A stretch of 64,000 nucleotides of DNA from Symploca sp. SIO1C2 (GCA_010672925.1 JAAHFP010000036.1:1-64000); one strand, 5' to 3'. Positions 53,526-62,193 are shown, numbered from the stretch's first letter. Notes: generated by a model not told the origin, from the sequence alone. A program made the numbers and translations.

Positions 53526-55319
53526 ATGGGAAAAGTGTGCGCTCAAATATATACCGAACAACAGCTAGTGACCAATGGCATCCAAGCTTTACCCAAGGAA
53601 GTGGTGAATCTCATCGCTGCGGGTGAGGTGATTGACTCATTGGCAGCAGTGGTGCGAGAACTAGTAGAAAATTCCCTGGATGCTGGTGCAACTAGAATTG
53701 CTGTCTCTGTTTGCCCTGCCCAGTGGTGGGTGCAAGTGGCAGATAATGGTTCGGGTATGAGTTTAGCTGATTTACGACAAGCGGCATCTGCCCATAGTAC
53801 TAGTAAAATTCGCAGTAGTGATGATTTGTGGAAGATTACTAGTTTAGGATTTCGCGGAGAAGCGCTACATAGTTTGGCGGCCCTGGCAGAGTTAGAGATT
53901 TTTAGCAGACTAAGGGAAACTACAGAGGGGTGGCGAATTAGTTATAACTCTCAAGGGGAACCTGTTGAAGAAATTGCTGCTGCTATTGCACCAGGTACTA
54001 TAGTTACTGTTGCTAATTTATTTGGTAATTGGCCTGTGCGCCGTCAGGGATTACCTGCTGCCGCACAGCAACTGCGAGGGGTACAAGCCACAATTCAGCA
54101 CCTGGCCCTCTGCCATCCTTGGGTAACTTGGCAGGTGCAACAACAAAATCGTTCTTGGTTTAGTCTCAGTCCTAGTAAAACTCCCCAACATATTCTGCCC
54201 CAAATCCTTCGTCAGCTGCATCCCAGTGATTTGCAGCACCTGAAAGTAGAAGTGCCGACACCGGAGAGGGGATGGGGAGATGGGGAGATGGGGAAATGGG
54301 GAGAGAAAAAGTCTCAGATTGAGTTAGTCTTGGGGTTACCGGACCGTTGCCATCGCAGACGTCCTGATTGGGTAAGAGTAGCAACCAATAAACGCTTAGT
54401 AAGGGCGCCAGAGTTGGAACAAGCTATTCTATCAGCAATGGCACGAACTTTACCCCGCGATCGCTATCCGATTTGTTTCCTTCACCTCCAAGTTTGCCCC
54501 AGCCAAATCGATTGGAATCGCCATCCTGCCAAAGCCGAGATTTATTTGCATTCCCTGAATTATTGGCAAGAGCAAGTTACTCAAGCGATTGAGCAAGCTT
54601 TGCGGATTAGTCCCTTTGATTTCTCAGAAGCTATGCCCTCGGAACGAGTAGGGAAATTACTCAAAGCTTCGGTAGGTAAGGGTTCTTATCAAGAAACTGC
54701 TGAGATAGATGGAACTCTAGGGGTTTCCGCTGAAGCTACCGGGGAGAAAACTAGTGAGCCAACTACTGGACTAGGACTAATGGAACTGCGGGTAGTTGCC
54801 CAAGTTCATAATATGTATATCCTAGTAGAACACCCTACAGGAATGTGGTTAGTAGAGCAACATATTGCCCATGAGCGAGTTTTATACGAACAATTATGCG
54901 ATCGCTGGCAACTAGTTCCTGTAGAACCTCCTATAATTCTCCGTAATCTGACTCCTGCTCAAGTTGAGCAATTACAACGGTTAGGATTGGATATCGAAAA
55001 CTTCGGGGAGCAGGTATGGGCGATACGCACTGCTCCCGCACTCCTGCAACAGCGAGATGATTGTGCTGATGCTTTGTTGGAACTTAGTTTGGGGGGAGAT
55101 TTGCAAACTGCCCAGGTAGCTACTGCTTGTCGCAGTGCTATTCGTAACGGTACACCTTTAAGTTTACCGGAAATGCAGAAACTTTTGGCTCAGTGGCAAG
55201 TTACTCGAAATCCTCGCACTTGTCCCCATGGGCGTCCTATTTTCTTGTCTCTAGAAGAGTCGTCTCTAGCCCGTTTCTTCCGTCGTCATTGGGTAATTGG
55301 CAAGAGTCATGGGATATGA
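53526..55319 (+). CDS. mutL: DNA mismatch repair protein MutL
   Basis: The 597-aa protein has the GHKL ATPase domain at the N-terminus: IQALPKEVVNLIAAGEVIDS, RELVENSLDAGATRI, VADNGSGM, STSKI and GFRGEALHSLAAL. A transducer part follows, then the C-terminal dimerisation/endonuclease domain. The latter has VEQHIAHERVLYE in place of the canonical DQHA(x)2E(x)4E, and CPHGRPIF near the end, so it is of the nicking type rather than the E. coli type. It couples mismatch recognition to strand incision. An octamer array lies in frame at about residues 249-259. Confidence 0.93.
   Translation: MGKVCAQIYTEQQLVTNGIQALPKEVVNLIAAGEVIDSLAAVVRELVENSLDAGATRIAVSVCPAQWWVQVADNGSGMSLADLRQAASAHSTSKIRSSDDLWKITSLGFRGEALHSLAALAELEIFSRLRETTEGWRISYNSQGEPVEEIAAAIAPGTIVTVANLFGNWPVRRQGLPAAAQQLRGVQATIQHLALCHPWVTWQVQQQNRSWFSLSPSKTPQHILPQILRQLHPSDLQHLKVEVPTPERGWGDGEMGKWGEKKSQIELVLGLPDRCHRRRPDWVRVATNKRLVRAPELEQAILSAMARTLPRDRYPICFLHLQVCPSQIDWNRHPAKAEIYLHSLNYWQEQVTQAIEQALRISPFDFSEAMPSERVGKLLKASVGKGSYQETAEIDGTLGVSAEATGEKTSEPTTGLGLMELRVVAQVHNMYILVEHPTGMWLVEQHIAHERVLYEQLCDRWQLVPVEPPIILRNLTPAQVEQLQRLGLDIENFGEQVWAIRTAPALLQQRDDCADALLELSLGGDLQTAQVATACRSAIRNGTPLSLPEMQKLLAQWQVTRNPRTCPHGRPIFLSLEESSLARFFRRHWVIGKSHGI
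54270..54301. repeat. octamer array (GGGGAGAT)n inside mutL
   Basis: About four 8-nt units translated as GDGEMGKWG, between LKVEVPTPERGW and KKSQIELVLGL. The same unit in the opposite sense lies inside the subtilase gene (58492-58556). Confidence 0.9.
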
Positions 55320-55386
55320 TGGTTGTTTGTTATTGGTTGTTGGTCATTAGTCATTGGTTATTGGTATGTTTAACTCTTAAGAAACA

Positions 55387-55419
55387 AGGCAGAAGGCAGA
55401 GGGCAGAAGGCAGAAGGAA
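55387..55419. repeat. GGCAGAA/GGCAGAG array
   Basis: Heptamer units of the family found in frame inside the GH9 gene. They follow mutL by about 70 nt, after a TTGGTCATTAG-type repeat. Confidence 0.85.
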
Positions 55420-55477
55420 AGAGGGTTTTGCTTGTTTCTGACCTCCATTGCGATCGCGTCGCGTCCGTGGGGGGCTC

Positions 55478-55625
55478 AGATCTTGCACCAGTACATAAAT
55501 ACTGAATATCCTGACTGATAACAATCAATTTCAGTACTGAAATCGTCAAATATTATCACTGTTCCCTATTCCCTATTCCCTATTCCCTACATTCACCGGT
55601 AGATTTTCGATTTGGTGCAAGATCT
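55478..55625. repeat. 148-bp MITE-like element
   Basis: Perfect 13-bp ends AGATCTTGCACCA (55478-55490) and TGGTGCAAGATCT (55613-55625), with a CCCTATT array inside. A short frame after it (55627-55702, QFKGNVEFEQMAAEWQAE and stop) may be a gene remnant, but is unproven. Confidence 0.75.
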
Positions 55626-55702
55626 CAGTTTAAGGGAAATGTCGAATTTGAACAGATGGCAGCGGAATGGCAAGCAGAGCGAGAAAATAATACAAATGAC
55701 GA

Positions 55703-56575
55703 ATGACCAATAACAAACAACAAATAACAAATTGGATACTGCTGCGAAAAAAGACAGCCTTTTATTTGCAAGATATTGAAACTCCCACTGGTCGAGTGAT
55801 TAATTTCTTGATCATGGGTTTGATTCTGCTGTCCTCAGCAATTTTTGTCGCCGATACCTACCCTATACCAGATACAGTAAGAACTGTTATTGACCGTATT
55901 GACTGCTGTATCTTAATAATCTTTATTATAGAGTATTTTATCCGTTTTTGGTGTAGTGAAGCCAAAATAAGTTTTTTATTTAATCCTTTATCTCTAATCG
56001 ATTTACTGGCTATAGTACCTTTTTTTATCGGAGCAACCAACACTCAGTTTATTAGAGTATTTCGTTGGTTCAGAGTTTTGCGCTTGATTAGGTTTCTGGA
56101 CTTCAAAATTTACCATTTTCGTATTAGTACTGAAGATGGGTTGATTTTTGCTCGCATTTTATTTACCTTATTTGCTATTGTTTTTGTTTTTTCTGGTTTA
56201 ATTTATCAAGTTGAACATTGGTCAAATCCTGAGATATTCAAAACTTTTTTTGATGCAGTCTATTTTTCCATTGTCACCATGACAACTGTTGGCTTTGGTG
56301 ATATGACTCCTATTTCTGAAACTGGTAGATTACTAACACTACTGATGATTATGACAGGGGTTATATTCATTCCTTGGCAATTAAGTGATTTAGTCAAGCA
56401 ATTCCTCAAAACTGCCAATAAAATAGAGCTACCTTGTGATAATTGTGGTTACTCATCCCATGATGCCGATGCTCAATTCTGTAAAATTTGTGGCACTCAA
56501 TTGGAAAAAATTACAGGAAATGGTAGTACTGACTTAGGCCCCTCCTGTCAATTACCCCCATCTGAGTTTAGTTAA
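55703..56575 (+). CDS. voltage-gated K+ channel-like ion transporter with zinc-ribbon tail
   Basis: The 290-aa protein has six membrane segments. S4 carries regular arginines (FIRVFRWFRVLRLIRFLDF). The pore has the K+ selectivity filter TTVGFGDMTP, followed by S6 (LLTLLMIMTGVIFIPWQ). The C-terminus adds CDNCGYSSHDADAQFCKICG, a four-cysteine zinc ribbon, which could sense metal or redox state or bind a partner. It is expected in the plasma membrane as a tetramer, with the zinc ribbon in the cytoplasm. The start ATG (MTNNKQQITN) lies in an AATGACCAATAAC-type simple repeat, so the first residues are probably repeat-derived. Confidence 0.9.
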   Translation: MTNNKQQITNWILLRKKTAFYLQDIETPTGRVINFLIMGLILLSSAIFVADTYPIPDTVRTVIDRIDCCILIIFIIEYFIRFWCSEAKISFLFNPLSLIDLLAIVPFFIGATNTQFIRVFRWFRVLRLIRFLDFKIYHFRISTEDGLIFARILFTLFAIVFVFSGLIYQVEHWSNPEIFKTFFDAVYFSIVTMTTVGFGDMTPISETGRLLTLLMIMTGVIFIPWQLSDLVKQFLKTANKIELPCDNCGYSSHDADAQFCKICGTQLEKITGNGSTDLGPSCQLPPSEFS

Positions 56576-56634
56576 GCAGTAGTAGGACTTCAGTCCCTCA
56601 AAAAGCCAACAAGAAGCCAGAAACACTAATGCGG

Positions 56635-56739
56635 TATAGCGCTACGCGCAATTCAAAATTAAAAATTCAAAGTTCAAAAATAGACCATGACTAGGTTTCA
56701 GGCTTTATTAATGTCCTAACCTAAGTGCGTAGTGCTATA
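56635..56739. repeat. 105-bp MITE-like element
   Basis: Ends TATAGCGCTACGCGC and GTGCGTAGTGCTATA form near-perfect inverted repeats. The outer words match those of the 3401-3506 element, so they are probably one family with different interiors. Confidence 0.65.
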
Positions 56740-56770
56740 TACAATATAGGACATAAAAGTAGCATCAGTT

Positions 56771-56887
56771 ATGGAAACGACAAATTTATTAGATTTAGTA
56801 ACAGGTGGATTAGCTCTAGCTATCTTAATCGGTGGCTTGCTGATGTTATTTAGCGGAATGTCTGCATTTGGAGATAAGGATAAATAG
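56771..56887 (+). CDS. 38-aa single-span membrane protein
   Basis: Short clean frame, METTNLLDLVTGGLALAILI then GGLLMLFSGMSAFGDKDK and stop. One membrane helix (about 11-30) with Gly-rich faces, an acidic N-terminus and a charged DKDK tail. It has the size and layout of small cyanobacterial membrane-complex subunits (photosystem or NDH-1 types), but I do not recognise it as any of them. Sense-only composition and membrane hydropathy support a gene. A repeat element lies just upstream and GTTAGGTG-type arrays just downstream. Confidence 0.6.
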   Translation: METTNLLDLVTGGLALAILIGGLLMLFSGMSAFGDKDK

Positions 56888-57015
56888 GTGTTAGGTGGTA
56901 GGTGGTAGGTTTTAGGTTTTAGGTGGTAGGTGGTAGGGTAGATGGTAGGTTATAGGGATTGACCAATGACCAATAACAAATGACAAACAACCAACAACAA
57001 ACAACCAACAACAAT

Positions 57016-59358
57016 TTACCGCGATCGCTTTACTTCCTGAACCGCTGCATCAGCATTAATTAAGCCGCTACCGAAGAAATATTTTTGAGGGGTAACGGAA
57101 CTAGGTAACTCTTCCTTGAGGGATTGGTAGAGTTCCATCTCTTCCTCACTGACCGTTAATCCTTCATAACTAGCAGTTTTTTCCAGAATAGCAATTAGTT
57201 CCTCTCGGCTGAGGCGGCGCTCTGAATCTTCTCCTTTCATCAAGGCAAAAGTTCCGGCTACGGCAGGGGAGGCGAAGGAAGTTCCTCTTACCCAGCGATA
57301 TTTGCCTGGGATATCCAGGTTTGGTCCCCAATGCTGGGGTTTCTCAATCCCTTGCCAAAATTCCGGTAACCAAGTACCGTTGGTAGTTAGGACTCCCCCA
57401 ATTGGCCAATGAGGAGAAGAGTCTCCACCCGGAGCAACTACTGTTAGTCCTTGTCCGAAGGGATTATCTATACCATAGTTACTATAGGAGGCTCGGTTAC
57501 CGGTGAGGCCAGTAGCACCAACGGCGACAACACCAGGAACGGAAGCGGGGAATTTGACAGAATCAAAGTCATCGTTGCCAGCGGAGACCACAATTACTAT
57601 TTTGGGGTCAGCGGTCAATACCGTGTCAATAGCGTGGGCAATATCTTCTACTGGTAAGTTCCAGCCAATGCTAATATTAACTACATCTGCTTGGCGACTG
57701 GCAGCATAGCCGATGGCCTCTATAATATGGACTGGTTTAATACCAACACCAATAGTGGAGACGCGGATAGGTAATATTTGGGCTGATGGTGCGATTCCCA
57801 CTACTCCTGATTTTCCTTGAGGACGTGCTGCGATAACTCCTGCTACCTGAGTCCCGTGAAATTCGCTGGCAACATGCCGATTTTTCAGTGTAGAGCGAAC
57901 TTCGTTGGCAATCTCGACCTCTGAGTAATCAGAATAGTAGAACCTTACCTTATCAAAAATTCCTGGATACTTTTGTTGCAATGCTTCATCGTCAAGGAGA
58001 AAGGCATCTCGGAATTTGCTACCGAGGAGTTGCATCTCTTCTGGAGAAATACCAGTATCTCCATCTTCTTCAACAAAGTCCCAACCGCTGACTTCACCGG
58101 GTAATTTGTCAGGAATATTGCCTACCTGATAGATATTGTCAGCTAAATCCGGGTGGGTTGTCTCCAGAAAACTATCGATGACAGCAACAACTACATCGCG
58201 ACCTTGGTTACTGTTCTTCCAAGCAGCGGTAACTTGAATATCGGTGCGCGGCTTGGCTAGTTTCTGGTTTTGTATCTTGCCATCTTCCCCGCACTGCTGC
58301 AAGTAATCCAGCAAAGGTTCTGCATAATCTGAGCGCTGATTAAGGCAAATCGTTAAAGGAGCACTATCAATATGCCATTGTAGGGGGAAAAAATTGTGTT
58401 GCCGTTTAGTTATCTCAGTTTTGAGTAGACTGGCTAGAGGATTTTTTAAGGCAGTCCCGATTTCACCATCATGCATGAAAATTCTTCTCGACCCATCTCC
58501 CCATCTCCCCATCTCCCCATCTCCCCATCTCTCCATCTCCACGTCTCCGCGTCTCTGCTTCACTTCTTGCTGAGGGAGAGATTGCAGAAAGTTAGGGGTA
58601 GCAGACTGTACTTGAGCTATATTATTGAGTTGATGGGTAACAGTAAGTACTGCGGTTCCCGAAGCAGTTTTGGAACTTACCAAGTAGCGATTTGGGCTAA
58701 AGCGTACTGGTCGAATTATTTCTAAGTTTTGCTCAGCTAAGATAGCTTGCTTTTCCTGATCTGAGATTCCTGGCTCAAAACTGAGCATAATCTCGTTAGG
58801 CAGTACAATGACTTCCTCCGGTGGGGATGGTGAAGCTGTACGAGAACGAGATAGTACCGGTAGAGTGGTTTCTACATAACTTTTTTGTTTGATTTGCTCT
58901 GCCACATTGACCGAAGCACCACGACTAGATCCCAGAACATTAACTAAGGCATAGTTTTCTCCTAGGGGAGAAACTTCTACTTTAAGACCAGCAGTTGAGT
59001 TAAGACTGCGAGTACCAGCACTCCCTCTTTGTAATTCTTGCTGTAGTTGTAAATGGAGGGGTTGAGGAGCTGAAAGGCTTCTGGTACTTGCTCTTGGGGC
59101 TGGTTTAAATTCAACCGCGATCGCATTTGTTTGTTGGGTTAGGGGAATCTTTTGGTCAAAGTAGGTGTAGTAAAGTTCTCCTTCTCCCTCTTGTTGAGTT
59201 ATCTGCCCTACTGTGCTGTGGGAAGCTGCATTAGTTTTCCTCATACCTATACCGAAGTTGGCAAATAGGACAATGCCAGCAAATACAGCGAAACTACGAT
59301 AAGCGAAGCAAGGAAGGGAGTTCCCAAATTTCCGTTGATCTTGGAGGCGATTACTCAT
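57016..59358 (-). CDS. S8 subtilisin-like serine protease
   Basis: The 780-aa protein has a basic N-terminus with a hydrophobic segment (FAVFAGIVLFANFGIGM, about 24-40), so it is probably secreted. A long N-terminal region with a fervidolysin-like prodomain (ENYALVNVLGSSRGASVNV; EEVIVLPNEIMLSFEPGI) precedes the catalytic domain. The triad is Asp in VVVAVIDSFLETTHPDL (about 391), His in SEFHGTQVAGVIAARP (about 498) and Ser in GTSFASPAVAGTF (about 692). An octamer array lies in frame between the prodomain and the catalytic part. Closest-gene context (DUF2808 protein on the other strand) gives no clue to substrate. Confidence 0.9.
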   Translation of the reverse strand: MSNRLQDQRKFGNSLPCFAYRSFAVFAGIVLFANFGIGMRKTNAASHSTVGQITQQEGEGELYYTYFDQKIPLTQQTNAIAVEFKPAPRASTRSLSAPQPLHLQLQQELQRGSAGTRSLNSTAGLKVEVSPLGENYALVNVLGSSRGASVNVAEQIKQKSYVETTLPVLSRSRTASPSPPEEVIVLPNEIMLSFEPGISDQEKQAILAEQNLEIIRPVRFSPNRYLVSSKTASGTAVLTVTHQLNNIAQVQSATPNFLQSLPQQEVKQRRGDVEMERWGDGEMGRWGDGSRRIFMHDGEIGTALKNPLASLLKTEITKRQHNFFPLQWHIDSAPLTICLNQRSDYAEPLLDYLQQCGEDGKIQNQKLAKPRTDIQVTAAWKNSNQGRDVVVAVIDSFLETTHPDLADNIYQVGNIPDKLPGEVSGWDFVEEDGDTGISPEEMQLLGSKFRDAFLLDDEALQQKYPGIFDKVRFYYSDYSEVEIANEVRSTLKNRHVASEFHGTQVAGVIAARPQGKSGVVGIAPSAQILPIRVSTIGVGIKPVHIIEAIGYAASRQADVVNISIGWNLPVEDIAHAIDTVLTADPKIVIVVSAGNDDFDSVKFPASVPGVVAVGATGLTGNRASYSNYGIDNPFGQGLTVVAPGGDSSPHWPIGGVLTTNGTWLPEFWQGIEKPQHWGPNLDIPGKYRWVRGTSFASPAVAGTFALMKGEDSERRLSREELIAILEKTASYEGLTVSEEEMELYQSLKEELPSSVTPQKYFFGSGLINADAAVQEVKRSR
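58492..58556. repeat. octamer array (CCCCATCT)n inside the subtilase gene
   Basis: About eight units, read on the coding strand as VEMERWGDGEMGRWGDG at about residues 268-289. The array reads as the reverse complement of the mutL array and keeps the frame. Confidence 0.9.
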
Positions 59359-59480
59359 GATGCCTTAGTCACTGGTAACTATTTTACCTGTCGGTGGTTA
59401 CTTGGCATTTTACGCAATGATAATGGGGAATTTATCAGGGTATGTGGAACTGGCATCGGTGTCAGTACAGAGACTGAAAA

Positions 59481-59501
59481 CAGGCGGTCAGCCTGTTCCA
59501 C
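59481..59501. repeat. REP-like hairpin, CAGGC-n-GCCTGTTCCAC family
   Basis: CAGGCGGTCAGCCTG stem-loop followed by TTCCAC, in the 330-bp divergent gap between the subtilase and DUF2808 genes. No other feature stands out there. Confidence 0.75.
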
Positions 59502-59688
59502 ATTCATCAATTCTCAATTTTGTTTTTATATGAGTTAGGCATCAAATCAAAATTCCCTAAGAGCTCCTTGGCAAATTCTCAACCTATTCTCATTTAGCTA
59601 TCAAGGGAAACTCAGTTCAACATATTTTAGTAAATATTACAGACATAAATTGCTCTTTCAAACCACCAGTAGATTGGAGATTACACAA

Positions 59689-60273
59689 ATGTTTATCAGC
59701 AAAAAAAATCTAGGTTCCACTCAGGCTCGTTTACTCGGTGCTAGCGCTCTGATGTTGGGTACTCTTCTATCCCCTACCCTATCCAATTTACCTACCAATG
59801 CAGTGGAGTTGGGGGAAAACAAGACATTTTTTCAGACTGCGCCCCGCTTAACTCGGGTTGCTGCTGGTAATGCTATTGCTGATATTCCAGACACCTATCA
59901 ATTTACTATTTCCTTACCGGACAATGCTGGCAAACCTCTACAAGCTGTCACCATCACTCAGCAGGAAAATTTAGAGAAGATCAAGTTTGACTTAAATCAG
60001 AGCAGTGCTTTTATTGGTGATAGTTTTGCTGGTGGTCGGGAAATTTCTTTAGCCAATATTGGTGGATCTCAGTCTGATGGTGCTAATCAAGTAATGGTAA
60101 CCTTTGATGAGCCTGTACTTCCTGGTAATGATGTGACAGTCTCCCTCAAAGCGAAGCGCAATCCTCAAGCCGGTGGTATTTATGTATTCGGTGTTACTGC
60201 TTATTCCGCTGGAGAAAATAGCCCTGGTCTATATTTAGGTAGTCGGGATTTGCGCCTAGGTGGATCTGACTAA
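59689..60273 (+). CDS. DUF2808 family secreted protein
   Basis: The 194-aa protein begins MFISKKNLGSTQARLLGASALMLGTLLSP, a signal peptide. The mature DUF2808 domain has DTYQFTISLPDNAGKPLQAV, KIKFDLNQSSAFIGD, VTFDEPVLPGNDVTVSLKAKRNP and YVFGVTAYSAGENSPGLYLG. The family is a small beta-rich periplasmic or cell-surface protein widespread in cyanobacteria, without an established role. A TTG 13 codons upstream is also in frame, but the ATG before FISKK fits a signal peptide better. No operon partner. Confidence 0.85.
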   Translation: MFISKKNLGSTQARLLGASALMLGTLLSPTLSNLPTNAVELGENKTFFQTAPRLTRVAAGNAIADIPDTYQFTISLPDNAGKPLQAVTITQQENLEKIKFDLNQSSAFIGDSFAGGREISLANIGGSQSDGANQVMVTFDEPVLPGNDVTVSLKAKRNPQAGGIYVFGVTAYSAGENSPGLYLGSRDLRLGGSD

Positions 60274-60327
60274 TTAGGTGTTAGGTTTTAGATCAAGCAA
60301 CATCAGAATAGGGCGTATTGCATGAAG

Positions 60328-60362
60328 AGAATTTAGAATTTAGAATTTAGAATTTAGAATTG
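60328..60362. repeat. GAATTTA heptamer array
   Basis: About four and a half units in the 820-bp gap that follows the DUF2808 gene. That gap holds only repeats: this array, a 189-bp element, a 28-bp palindrome, a REP hairpin and a CTTTGTGTCTTTGTGG word. Confidence 0.85.
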
Positions 60363-60380
60363 GGTTTACAGTAGGGGCGT

Positions 60381-60569
60381 CATTGGTGTCAACTTAAGCT
60401 GAAAAGGGCTTAAAGCTATGAAGCTGGGGAGCTAGGAGAGCAAGAGAATGCTCCTGTCGCTGGCTCTTTTTCCTGTTAACCAGGTAAAGGTAACGCTACT
60501 TGTTCAGTTGATGTAGAATGCCTCTAAAGCATCAATTGGCAAGGGTTGTGACTTAAGTTGACACTAATG
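60381..60569. repeat. 189-bp MITE-like element
   Basis: 18-bp terminal inverted repeats with one mismatch: CATTGGTGTCAACTTAAG (60381-60398) and CTTAAGTTGACACTAATG (60552-60569). A solo end lies at 45617-45634. Confidence 0.8.
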
Positions 60570-60621
60570 GGTCAGGAAGCACAACTCAACACAGCAATCG
60601 CATAATTTGTGAGAAATTATG

Positions 60622-60649
60622 GTAGAGGCAATTCATGAATTGCCTCTAC
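60622..60649. repeat. perfect 28-bp palindrome
   Basis: GTAGAGGCAATTCA and its exact reverse complement abut without a loop. As RNA it would form a 14-bp hairpin; as DNA a cruciform. A REP hairpin (60671-60691) follows. Confidence 0.85.
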
Positions 60650-60670
60650 GGAAGATAGAGGAGATTGCTA

Positions 60671-60691
60671 CAGGCTAGAAGCCTGTTCCAC
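60671..60691. repeat. REP-like hairpin, CAGGC-n-GCCTGTTCCAC family
   Basis: CAGGCTAGAAGCCTG stem-loop followed by TTCCAC. The following 400 bp hold no supported gene. Confidence 0.75.
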
Positions 60692-61093
60692 AAAATATAG
60701 ATACAAGAGACTATTGTTATTATAGTAATTTCAACTGACTTGTCTTTTGTTGGCTAACATACAGCCAGTGCTAGTAGGTTGGGTGAGTGGGTCGTGAAAC
60801 CTAACAGTAGAGCCTTTGCATTTGCACTCAACTACTTTGTGAACCTTGTGTCTTTGTGGTTTCTCATCTCATATTGGCATAGACCCGCTTTATCTGCTGT
60901 CAGCGATCGCAACAACACATCTATCGCATATCTATCTTGATACAACCTTTTTTAGAGTTTGATATCAACTACTATATATGTGCGGAAATTTTCCCATTAT
61001 AAAATTATACTACCAAAAAATAATGACAAGCGCAACTGATATCCTTCAAGAAATGTAGAATTAGGAAAAAATACCTGTTTCTAAACCATAAAA

Positions 61094-61309
61094 CTAACTT
61101 TTCCAGTTTTGTTTAGCTCTAGTAAATATTTCGTCTAGTTGTTGCTCTTCATAAATCTGACGGGAAATTTCTACATAGTCTGTTGTTGAATTTTGGTTCA
61201 TCAGTGCCAGGAATCGCAACGTAGTCGCCATACCTAGTTCCTTCTTGAGGAGTGCGATCGCTTTGACTCGTAATTGAGTATCATTCATAGTATGGGTAGA
61301 GTTTGTCAT
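61094..61309 (-). CDS. small protein after a PIN-domain gene, possible antitoxin
   Basis: A 71-aa helical protein (NDTQLRVKAIALLKKELGMATTLRFLALMNQ, given here in parts: QLRVKAIALLKKELG and RFLALMNQ) with an acidic end region, EISRQIYEEQQLDEIF. Its start overlaps the PIN gene stop by 4 nt, so the two are translationally coupled in toxin-first order. No known antitoxin fold can be named. It may instead be an unrelated small regulator. Confidence 0.6.
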   Translation of the reverse strand: MTNSTHTMNDTQLRVKAIALLKKELGMATTLRFLALMNQNSTTDYVEISRQIYEEQQLDEIFTRAKQNWKS

Positions 61310-61749
61310 AGTCTTTGTTGTTGGATGTAGTCAACTGGATTCATTACTTCAAACTCTAGCGTGAGTTTTCTGGCTTGTCGCATCAGAGCATCATCACAAG
61401 TGAGGAAGAAGTTGGCCTTAGCGTTGATGGCACATGCCACATGAAGAATATCCTTCGCAGAGAACTTTCCTTGCTGAACTAATGATTGGGCAAGAGTGTA
61501 GATAGTTTCTACTGGCTCTATTCTAACTTGACAAAGAGTAGAAAGTTCTAAGGCAAAGTCTCGACGCTCCGGAAATGGGCACAGTCGTGTTTCATCTTCG
61601 TGCATAAATGACCAAATAAGTTGAACTGCTTGGTTTTCTGCCCAGTTGAATATTTCCTGGCAGGCTAAGGCTTCAATTTGAATCCGAATCTGGCTGTAAT
61701 CATCAAATCTTCGTTGGAAGCAATTGTAGTCTAAGTAGATCAAATCCAT
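61306..61749 (-). CDS. PIN-domain protein, probable toxin
   Basis: A 147-aa PIN-like RNase candidate: IYLDYNCFQRRFDD (Asp7 region), SFMHEDETRLCPFPERRDF, SAKDILHVACAINAKANFFLTCDDALM, with the late acidic pair typical of PIN metal sites. It is flanked upstream by a DUF433 gene, across 63 nt containing a CCCAATT array, and downstream by a coupled 71-aa gene. Either neighbour could be its antitoxin. Target RNA unknown. Confidence 0.8.
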   Translation of the reverse strand: MDLIYLDYNCFQRRFDDYSQIRIQIEALACQEIFNWAENQAVQLIWSFMHEDETRLCPFPERRDFALELSTLCQVRIEPVETIYTLAQSLVQQGKFSAKDILHVACAINAKANFFLTCDDALMRQARKLTLEFEVMNPVDYIQQQRL

Positions 61750-61812
61750 CTTTGGTTATTTCCAGGCAAGAATTCCGCTAACTTCCAATTCCCAATTCCC
61801 GATTCCCAATTC

Positions 61813-62106
61813 TCAAATCAACTCTACTTTGGAAGGAATTTCTGCTTGCAATTTCTTGACAAGCACTTCACTTTCTTGAATTGCTGTCCTGATTTCCTCA
61901 AAATGATCGTGGTAATAAGCCAATGCAGCGTATACATCCGCTAAGCTAATAGTAGGATGCCGTGAGACAATTTCATCAGGGGATATTGCCATTTGTTCAT
62001 GCCAAACAACAATATCTTGGACTCTAATCCGATGTCCAGCGATGCGTGGTTTGCCACCACAAACTCCTGGAGTGATTACAATATGTTCCGAAATTACTGC
62101 TGTCAT
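61813..62106 (-). CDS. DUF433 family protein, possible antitoxin
   Basis: The 97-aa protein matches the DUF433 pattern: ITPGVCGGKPRIAGHRIRVQDIVVWHEQM, then a helix-turn-helix-like region with SPDEIVSRHPTISLADVYAALAYY and a Lys/Glu tail. DUF433 proteins often sit next to PIN-like toxins, as here. The predicted role is DNA binding and toxin neutralisation. Its stop abuts the simple array at 61784-61815. Confidence 0.82.
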   Translation of the reverse strand: MTAVISEHIVITPGVCGGKPRIAGHRIRVQDIVVWHEQMAISPDEIVSRHPTISLADVYAALAYYHDHFEEIRTAIQESEVLVKKLQAEIPSKVELI

Positions 62107-62193
62107 ATCAAGTTCTCTTCCTTCTTAATCTGTAGGATACTCAAGAACCCCTACTTCTTCAAGAAGTCGGAGATATAAAACTCACCGACTTCC

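Noticed and set aside
55627-55702. Short frame QFKGNVEFEQMAAEWQAE and stop
   Set aside because: Could be a gene remnant but too short and unrecognised; kept only as a note in the repeat entry.
60274-61093. A gene or RNA in the 820-bp gap
   Set aside because: Only repeats and palindromes seen; no open frame with protein-like composition and no tRNA-like fold noticed.
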